A DNA stretch of 64,000 bases, from the NCBI RefSeq assembly GCF_900103865.1, contig NZ_FNII01000003.1, forward strand, positions 62,001 through 126,000, written 5' to 3'. Every line of letters starts with the position of its first letter. Within the stretch, counting starts at the first letter, position 1. The notes beneath the pieces are model-generated. The model did not search any database, was not told where the DNA came from, and was given only the letters and a program-made list of their open reading frames with translations. The stretch comes from Vreelandella arcis. GTDB lineage: Bacteria > Pseudomonadota > Gammaproteobacteria > Pseudomonadales > Halomonadaceae. Position numbers and translations under genes: made by a program. Shown here piece after piece: positions 58,534 through 64,000 of the stretch.

Positions 58534-59472
58534 ATGGCTGACAAACGCCCTTGGGCGATTTTTTTAATGGGGCCGACTGCGGCTGGCAAGACCGACACGG
58601 CGATAGCGTTGCATGAACGACTAGGCCATCAACTGATTAGTGTCGACTCCGCGATGGTGTACCGTGGAATGGATATCGGCAGTGCCAAGCCGAGTGCGGC
58701 CGAGCTTTCCCGGGCACCCCACCGTTTGATCGATATTCGGGATCCGGCAACGCCGTATTCGGCGGCTGATTTTCGCCACGATGCGCTCAGTGAGATGCGA
58801 CAAATCAGCGCGGAGGGCCAAGTGCCGCTGCTGGTAGGCGGTACCATGCTGTATTACAAGCACTTACTTGAAGGCGTGGCGAATTTGCCGTCGGCCGATG
58901 CCTCGATTCGCCAAGCCCTAGAGGCGCGGTGGCAAGCGGAAGGGCTCTCAGCACTCCACCAAACACTCGCGAAGGTGGATCCGCCTTCTGCTCAACGCAT
59001 CCACCCCAATGACCCGCAGCGTCTGATGCGCGCCTTGGAAGTATATTACGCCAGTGGCCGCCCTATGAGTGCGTTATGGGCAGAGCAACAGCCTGAAACC
59101 TTTCCATGGCGGGTATTGTCGATAGCGCTAGTACCCGCTGATCGCGCGGTATTGCATCAGCGTATTGCCCAACGATTTGAAATGATGTTGCATGAGGGCT
59201 TGATAGATGAGGTGGCCGCCCTCAAACAACGACATGACCTACATAGTGAGCTACCTGCGCTGAAAAGCGTTGGCTACCGTCAGGTGTGGGAATTCCTGGA
59301 CGGCCACTATGATAAAGATACGCTTGTTGAACGCGGCATTATCGCCACTCGACAGCTAGCTAAGCGGCAAATTACTTGGCTAAGACGTTGGCCGTCACTG
59401 CATTGGGTCGATACCCTAGAGGCCAACGCCTTGGATAAGGTGCTGAAACTCGTGCGCGAAAGCGGTGCTTAG
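58534..59472 (+). CDS. miaA: tRNA dimethylallyltransferase
   Basis: 312 aa from the ATG at 58534; a GTG six codons earlier is possible. It adds a dimethylallyl group to A37 of tRNAs reading U-starting codons. The P-loop [11 protein letters not shown], the [16 protein letters not shown] stretch (catalytic Asp), [15 protein letters not shown] and [14 protein letters not shown] are all present. Between mutL and hfq, as in E. coli. Confidence 0.95.
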   Translation: MADKRPWAIFLMGPTAAGKTDTAIALHERLGHQLISVDSAMVYRGMDIGSAKPSAAELSRAPHRLIDIRDPATPYSAADFRHDALSEMRQISAEGQVPLLVGGTMLYYKHLLEGVANLPSADASIRQALEARWQAEGLSALHQTLAKVDPPSAQRIHPNDPQRLMRALEVYYASGRPMSALWAEQQPETFPWRVLSIALVPADRAVLHQRIAQRFEMMLHEGLIDEVAALKQRHDLHSELPALKSVGYRQVWEFLDGHYDKDTLVERGIIATRQLAKRQITWLRRWPSLHWVDTLEANALDKVLKLVRESGA

Positions 59473-59609
59473 CGTAAGATAGACGTTTCGTAAGTGATGT
59501 TTTCGAGTGGCCGAGTGAGCAGGCCTTTCGGGCAACAAGATGTCGGCGTAGCACCAGTTGGGCACGCCATCCATAACCAACCCCCAACGACAGTTTTAGG
59601 GAGAACAAC

Positions 59610-59858
59610 ATGTCCAAAGGGCAGTCCCTTCAAGACCCGTACCTGAACATTTTGCGCAAGGAGCGCATTCCGGTCTCTATTTTCCTGGTTAACGGCATTA
59701 AATTGCAGGGCCAGATTGAATCGTTTGACCAGTTTGTCATCTTGTTGCGCAATACCGTCAGCCAGATGGTTTATAAACATGCGATTTCAACCGTTGTACC
59801 ATCGCGAAATGTGCGTATACCCGCACAAGATCCGGCCGCGCCGGAAGACGATGTTTAA
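59610..59858 (+). CDS. hfq: RNA-binding chaperone Hfq
   Basis: 82 aa, with the short C-terminal tail seen in Pseudomonas. A hexameric Sm-like protein that promotes sRNA-mRNA pairing. Sm1 covers [20 protein letters not shown] (proximal-face Gln and Phe-Leu residues, distal Tyr/Ile); Sm2 has MVYKHAIST with the invariant KH. The ribosome site AGGGAGAA precedes the ATG. The 137-base gap upstream could hold its own promoter besides readthrough from miaA. Confidence 0.97.
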   Translation: MSKGQSLQDPYLNILRKERIPVSIFLVNGIKLQGQIESFDQFVILLRNTVSQMVYKHAISTVVPSRNVRIPAQDPAAPEDDV

Positions 59859-59896
59859 TCACGGTGGGATCTGCAAAACGATCCATGAGGTATTGA

Positions 59897-61207
59897 TTGT
59901 TTTTTGAACGCCCCGATGCCGGAGAAACGGCAGTTCTTGTTCACGTTGATTTTCATGACGAACAAGCGCGTGAAGACCCGGGTGAGTTTTTAGAGCTCGT
60001 ACGCTCTGCCGGTGCAGAGCCTGCGACATTGCTCACAGCCAGCCGACACCGTCCTGATCCACGTAGCTTTATTGGCTCAGGCAAGTTGGAAGAGCTGCGG
60101 GCGATGCTCGCAGCTCATCAGGCTGAGCTGGTCATCTTCAACCACGGTTTAAGCCCTTCGCAGCAGCGTAACTTAGAGCATGAACTTAAGTGCCGCGTAT
60201 TAGATCGCACCGGTTTGATTCTTGATATCTTTGCGCAGCGGGCACGTACCCACGAGGGTAAGCTGCAAGTTGAACTTGCTCAGCTCGAATACATGTCCAC
60301 ACGCCTTATACGCGGATGGACGCACCTGGAACGCCAGAAAGGTGGTATCGGTCTGCGCGGGCCAGGGGAGACTCAGCTAGAAACCGACAGACGCTTGCTT
60401 CGTGGGCGTATTAAATCGATTCATAAACGCCTCGATAAAGTACGCAGCCAACGTGAGCAAAATCGTCGAGCCCGTTCACGGGCCGAAATTCATAGCGTCT
60501 CGTTGGTCGGTTATACCAACGCGGGTAAGTCGACGCTCTTCAATGCGTTAACCCAATCAGACGTGTATGCTGCCGATCAGCTGTTTGCAACGCTCGACCC
60601 AACGTTACGGCGGTTGGAAATCGAAGATGTAGGGCCGATCGTGATGGCCGACACCGTCGGATTTATTCGGCATTTGCCACATAAACTTGTTGAGGCTTTT
60701 CAGGCCACGCTCCAGGAGGCGGCTGAAGCAACGCTTCTGGTGCATATTATCGATGCCGCCGACCCGGATCGTGAGCTTAACGTCGAGCAAGTCGAGCGAG
60801 TGCTTGAAGAGATTGGTGCCGACGATGTGCCGGTTTTAAAAGTCATGAACAAAATTGACAAGCTTGACAGTGCCCCGCGCATCGAGCGCGACGGTCACGG
60901 TCGACCTGACGTCGTGTGGCTTTCGGCTCAAAGCGGTCAAGGCTTGGCGCTATTGCATGAGGCGCTCACGGAGCGATTAGCCAGCGACGTTATTGGTTTT
61001 TCGTTAACGTTATCGCCCGAGCAAGGTAAGTTGCGGGCTGGTCTTCACGAACTGAATGCGGTGCGTGAAGAGTCGTTTGACGAACAAGGCCGCTCGGTAC
61101 TTGACGTGCGTTTGCAACGGCGTGATTTTAATCAATTGATGGCGCAACTCGGCGAGCGTGCTAACACCTACTTGCCCGACGAATTGCATGAAGCAAATGA
61201 TTGGTAA
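59897..61207 (+). CDS. hflX: Ribosome-associated GTPase HflX
   Basis: 436 aa from a TTG at 59897, six bases after ATGAGG; the encoded MFFERPDAGETAVLVHVDF aligns with the E. coli N-terminus, which decides the start. It splits stalled ribosomes under stress. The N-terminal domain carries LEHELKCRVLDRTGLILDIF and the GLRGPGETQLETDRR glycine loop; G motifs are GYTNAGKSTLFN, DTVGFIRHLP and NKIDKLD. It follows hfq by 38 bases. Confidence 0.95.
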   Translation: MFFERPDAGETAVLVHVDFHDEQAREDPGEFLELVRSAGAEPATLLTASRHRPDPRSFIGSGKLEELRAMLAAHQAELVIFNHGLSPSQQRNLEHELKCRVLDRTGLILDIFAQRARTHEGKLQVELAQLEYMSTRLIRGWTHLERQKGGIGLRGPGETQLETDRRLLRGRIKSIHKRLDKVRSQREQNRRARSRAEIHSVSLVGYTNAGKSTLFNALTQSDVYAADQLFATLDPTLRRLEIEDVGPIVMADTVGFIRHLPHKLVEAFQATLQEAAEATLLVHIIDAADPDRELNVEQVERVLEEIGADDVPVLKVMNKIDKLDSAPRIERDGHGRPDVVWLSAQSGQGLALLHEALTERLASDVIGFSLTLSPEQGKLRAGLHELNAVREESFDEQGRSVLDVRLQRRDFNQLMAQLGERANTYLPDELHEANDW

Positions 61208-61345
61208 GCCATTGCAGAAAGAGCGCTGTTTAGTAGTGGCCAAGTGACCCAATAAGCTCCGAATCGCAATAATGCTAAAACGCGTTGCGGCCCCGTGTTA
61301 ACGTCGGGGCAGACGCGCGAGTGAACACCTCAGTGGAGACGAAGT

Positions 61346-62590
61346 ATGGCCTGGAATGAGCCTGGTGGTGGCAACCAGAACGACCCCTGGAGTGGTGGTG
61401 GTCGACGTGGTGGCAGCGACGGCGGTGGGAACCGCGGTGGCAATAACGATAACAAAGGCGGTAATAATCAAGGTCCTCCCGATCTCGATGAAGCGCTGAA
61501 AAAATTTCAAGAAAAGCTTAGCGGCGTGCTAGGTGGTGGCAAAAAATCAGGTGGTGGCGGTAAGAAAGGCGGCGGTAGCGGTAAACCGCGCAATGTCTTT
61601 GCTCTGCCTGGCCTATTGATCATCATCGCGCTGGCCATCTGGGGCGCAATGGGCTTTTACGTGGTTGACCAGTCTGAGCGTGGTGTCGTATTACGCTTTG
61701 GTGAATACCAAGGCATCGTCGACCCAGGGCTGCAGTGGAATCCGCCGCTAATTGATGACGTGCGGATGGTCAACGTCACGCGCGTTCGTTCACTGACGCA
61801 AACGCAGTCGATGCTGACCCGCGATGAAAACATCGTTGAGGTGGAGATCTCCGCTCAATATCAAGTTGCTGACCCGCGTGATTTCGTACTCAATGTTCGC
61901 AATCCAGAGATGTCGCTTGATAACGCTCTCGATTCGGCCCTGCGCCACGTCGTCGGCGGGACTGACATGATCGACATTTTGACTTCAGGCCGTGAGATTC
62001 TGGGTAGCTCCGTATCAAGTCGTTTGCAGTCTTATTTGGATAACTACGGTACCGGGATTAGCCTGCAAACCATCAATATTGAGTCTACTTCAGCCCCCGA
62101 ACCTGTTATCGATGCATTTGACGATGTTATCCGTGCCCGCGAAGACCGTCAGCGTTTGATCAACCAAGGGTTGGCCTACGCAAATGCGATTATTCCTGAA
62201 GCCCAGGGTCAGGCACAGCGTGTGGTTGAGCAGGGCCAAGGGTATCGTGAGTCCGTGGTTGCCGAGGCTCAGGGTCAAGCAAACCGCTTTAACTCCCTGC
62301 TTTCAGAGTATCGTAACTCGCCCGATATCATGCGTGAGCGCATGTACCTTGATGCCATCGAAGAAGTCTTTGGCGAAACGCCCAAGGTACTGTTGGACGT
62401 GAGTGAGAATGCGCCAATGATGTATCTGCCGCTTGAGCAGTTAAACCGTCGCCAGAGCGCTAGCGGTGCATCGCAACAGGGCAGCAGCGGTGTAGATCCT
62501 CAAGTGTTGGAAAGCCTGAGCAGCGGTAGCAGTAGCCAGAGCAGTAATTCTTCATCCAGTAGTAGCTCTATCCGCAGGGAGGGCCGGTAA
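61346..62590 (+). CDS. hflK: FtsH-protease modulator HflK
   Basis: 414 aa, an SPFH/stomatin-family membrane protein. The cytoplasmic N-terminus is Gly/Asn-rich (residues 1-60), then Gly/Lys-rich (about 65-80), before the single membrane helix (LPGLLIIIALAIWGAMGFYV). The periplasmic SPFH domain has SERGVVLRFGEYQGIVDPGL and a coiled coil (about 245-310), and the tail is Ser-rich. With HflC it forms a cage around FtsH that limits degradation of membrane proteins. Confidence 0.94.
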   Translation: MAWNEPGGGNQNDPWSGGGRRGGSDGGGNRGGNNDNKGGNNQGPPDLDEALKKFQEKLSGVLGGGKKSGGGGKKGGGSGKPRNVFALPGLLIIIALAIWGAMGFYVVDQSERGVVLRFGEYQGIVDPGLQWNPPLIDDVRMVNVTRVRSLTQTQSMLTRDENIVEVEISAQYQVADPRDFVLNVRNPEMSLDNALDSALRHVVGGTDMIDILTSGREILGSSVSSRLQSYLDNYGTGISLQTINIESTSAPEPVIDAFDDVIRAREDRQRLINQGLAYANAIIPEAQGQAQRVVEQGQGYRESVVAEAQGQANRFNSLLSEYRNSPDIMRERMYLDAIEEVFGETPKVLLDVSENAPMMYLPLEQLNRRQSASGASQQGSSGVDPQVLESLSSGSSSQSSNSSSSSSSIRREGR

Positions 62591-63472
62591 ATGATTAATA
62601 ATCGATCCCTGCTAATCGTTGGCGGCATCGCCGCCGTCGCATGGCTTGCCAGTAATAGTCTGTATGTCGTCGATGAAACCGAGCGCGCGGTCAAGCTACG
62701 CTTTGGTGAGGTCATCGAAGAAAATATTCAGCCGGGCCTGCACGTTAAAGTGCCGATTGCGCAGACGATTCGTACTTTCGATACGCGCCTTTTAACGCTG
62801 GATACCGATACCAGCCGCTATCTAACGCAGGAGCAGAAAGCGGTGATCGTTGACTCCTATGTTAAATGGCAAGTGGTCAACCCTACTCGCTACTACGAGG
62901 CCACTGCGGGGGATGAGTTGATGGCGACCCGTCTGATTCAGCCTCGCGTGGACGAAAGCCTGCGTAATGAATTCGGTCGATTGACCCTCCAGCAAATCAT
63001 CGCTGAGCAACGTGACGACCTGATGGACGGTCCAACCGACGAGCTGGACGAGTTGATGCGCGAAGAGCTTGGTGTTGCGATTCGCGATATCCGTATCAAG
63101 CGTATTGATTTGCCTCAAGATGTATCCGCCGCGGTATTTGATCGGATGCGCTCCGAGCGTGAGCGTGAAGCCCGCGAATGGCGTGCTCAAGGCCTGGAAG
63201 AGGCGGAGCGTATTCGTGCCAATGCGGATCGCCGCCGCCAAGTCTTACTGGCCCAGGCCAATGAACGTTCAGAAACGTTGCGCGGTGAGGGTGATGCGCA
63301 AGCAGCTGCCATCTTCTCGGAAGCGTATAGCAAAGACGAAGAGTTCTTCACCTTCTGGCGCAGCCTGAATGCTTATCGCGAAAGCTTTGCCGGCGACGAC
63401 AACTTGTTGGTGCTCGAGCCGGATAGCGATTTCTTCCGTTATTTGCGCAGCGCCACGCCTGACGAAGAGTAG
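62591..63472 (+). CDS. hflC: FtsH-protease modulator HflC
   Basis: 293 aa, partner of HflK. An N-terminal membrane helix (residues 4-22) is followed by the SPFH domain (VDETERAVKLRFGEV, PGLHVKVPIAQTIRTFDTR) and a charged coiled coil (about 185-250) with SEREREAREWRAQGLEEAER. The ATG directly follows the hflK stop. The next gene here is hisZ behind a terminator. Confidence 0.95.
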   Translation: MINNRSLLIVGGIAAVAWLASNSLYVVDETERAVKLRFGEVIEENIQPGLHVKVPIAQTIRTFDTRLLTLDTDTSRYLTQEQKAVIVDSYVKWQVVNPTRYYEATAGDELMATRLIQPRVDESLRNEFGRLTLQQIIAEQRDDLMDGPTDELDELMREELGVAIRDIRIKRIDLPQDVSAAVFDRMRSEREREAREWRAQGLEEAERIRANADRRRQVLLAQANERSETLRGEGDAQAAAIFSEAYSKDEEFFTFWRSLNAYRESFAGDDNLLVLEPDSDFFRYLRSATPDEE

Positions 63473-63540
63473 GACTGCTTGAGGCTGGCCTCGCCGGTAT
63501 CGGCGGGGTTCAACCCGGCACAAAACGTGATAGACTTTAC

Positions 63541-63565
63541 AAACCGGGCGATGCCCGGTTTTTTT
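63541..63565 (+). terminator. Rho-independent terminator after hflC
   Basis: AAACCGGGC (63541-63549) pairs with GCCCGGTTT (63553-63561) around GAT and runs into seven T residues (63559-63565). It closes the nnr-to-hflC series 69 bases after hflC and separates it from hisZ. Confidence 0.92.
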
Positions 63566-63617
63566 GTGGCCCCACGTTGTTGGGCCTTCACTATCGTCGT
63601 CTTGCAGGATTGTTCAC

Positions 63618-64000
63618 ATGACCATCGCTGACCGCTGGCTATTGCCCGACGGCATGGACGAAGTGCTGCCGCCTCAGGCAAGCCGTATGGAAGAGCTACG
63701 CCGGACGTTGCTGGATCTATACCACCGCTGGGGCTATGACCAAGTCATGCCGCCCCCAGTAGAGTTTTTAGATTCTTTGCTGACCGGTACGGGCACCGAT
63801 CTAGACCTCCAAACCTTTAAGTTGACCGACCAGTTGACGGGGCGGATGATGGGAGCGTCGGCGGATGTCACGCCCCAGGTGGCGCGGATGGATGCCCACT
63901 CGTTGAAACGCCAAGGGCCAGTTCGGCTGTGCTATTGCACCAATGTGCTTCGTGCCAAAGCCGATCAGCATCAGGGTGGCCGGAGTCCCGTCCAGGTAGG
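63618..64000 (+). CDS. hisZ: ATP phosphoribosyltransferase regulatory subunit, 3'-truncated by the window edge
   Basis: The first 127 codons are visible, from the ATG at 63618. HisZ is a histidyl-tRNA-synthetase-like protein without aminoacylation activity that activates short-form HisG in histidine synthesis. Visible class II-like features are [20 protein letters not shown], the motif 1 region [20 protein letters not shown], and [17 protein letters not shown]. This position after hflC is common in Pseudomonas and Halomonas, where purA usually follows. The C-terminal part lies outside the window. Confidence 0.93.
   Translation, partial: MTIADRWLLPDGMDEVLPPQASRMEELRRTLLDLYHRWGYDQVMPPPVEFLDSLLTGTGTDLDLQTFKLTDQLTGRMMGASADVTPQVARMDAHSLKRQGPVRLCYCTNVLRAKADQHQGGRSPVQV

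Noticed and set aside
61294..61314. GCCCCG...CGGGGC stem before hflK as a terminator
   Set aside because: Only six pairs with a nine-base loop and no T-run; hflK sits close behind hflX and is expected to be partly cotranscribed.

Overview
The window reads as a chromosomal segment of a halophilic gammaproteobacterium of the Halomonas/Chromohalobacter type. Three things suggest this. The gene order queG/nnr/tsaE/amiB/mutL/miaA/hfq/hflX/hflK/hflC is the gammaproteobacterial one. There is a complete Mrp-type cation/proton antiporter operon with fused A and B subunits. The first 9 kb is a TRAP-linked sugar-acid cluster of the kind described in Chromohalobacter. The assignment rests on gene content only, because no database search was possible.

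Region 1 (1-9.8 kb) is an accessory catabolic cluster on the + strand. It holds a truncated FCD/GntR-type regulator, a ManD/RspA-family sugar-acid dehydratase, a zinc dehydrogenase (probable L-gulonate 5-dehydrogenase), a three-gene TRAP transporter, UxuB, UxuA and a Tat-exported beta-propeller lactonase. Together they suggest lactone opening outside the cytoplasm, TRAP uptake, oxidation to D-fructuronate, reduction to D-mannonate and dehydration to 2-keto-3-deoxygluconate. After it comes a short graveyard (9.8-10.27 kb) with the 3' ends of an SDR dehydrogenase (- strand) and a frameshifted SIMPL-domain gene (+ strand).

Region 2 (10.3-31.2 kb) is mostly housekeeping: greB, a TPR protein, nudF-yqiB-cpdA, cysDN, a tupABC tungstate transporter with a divergent HTH plus ligand-binding regulator, a DJ-1/PfpI protein with an App1-type phosphatase, a zinc peptidase, cmoAB, pgi, parE-parC and serB.

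Region 3 (31.2-38.0 kb, - strand) holds a lipoprotein gene and the mrpAB-C-D-E-F-G antiporter operon. Region 4 (38.1-45.6 kb) has a voltage-gated cation channel, leuA behind a 15-residue leucine-rich leader peptide and a terminator (an attenuator too short for ordinary gene calling), an unrecognised membrane protein, a PQQ-dependent dehydrogenase with a separately encoded small membrane protein, and a Phd/VapC toxin-antitoxin pair preceded by direct repeats.

Region 5 (45.7-64 kb) is conserved core: epmB/efp/epmA (the whole EF-P beta-lysylation set except the hydroxylase), psd, a rhodanese, rsgA, orn, queG, nnr, tsaE, amiB, mutL (with an endonuclease-type motif), miaA, hfq, hflX, hflK, hflC and the start of hisZ, which runs off the window.

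No rRNA, tRNA, insertion sequence, prophage or CRISPR array was seen. I found no clearly unprecedented multi-gene system. The most interesting items are the leu attenuator, the split PQQ dehydrogenase, the doubled mannonate dehydratases, the channel filter and several small regulatory structures.
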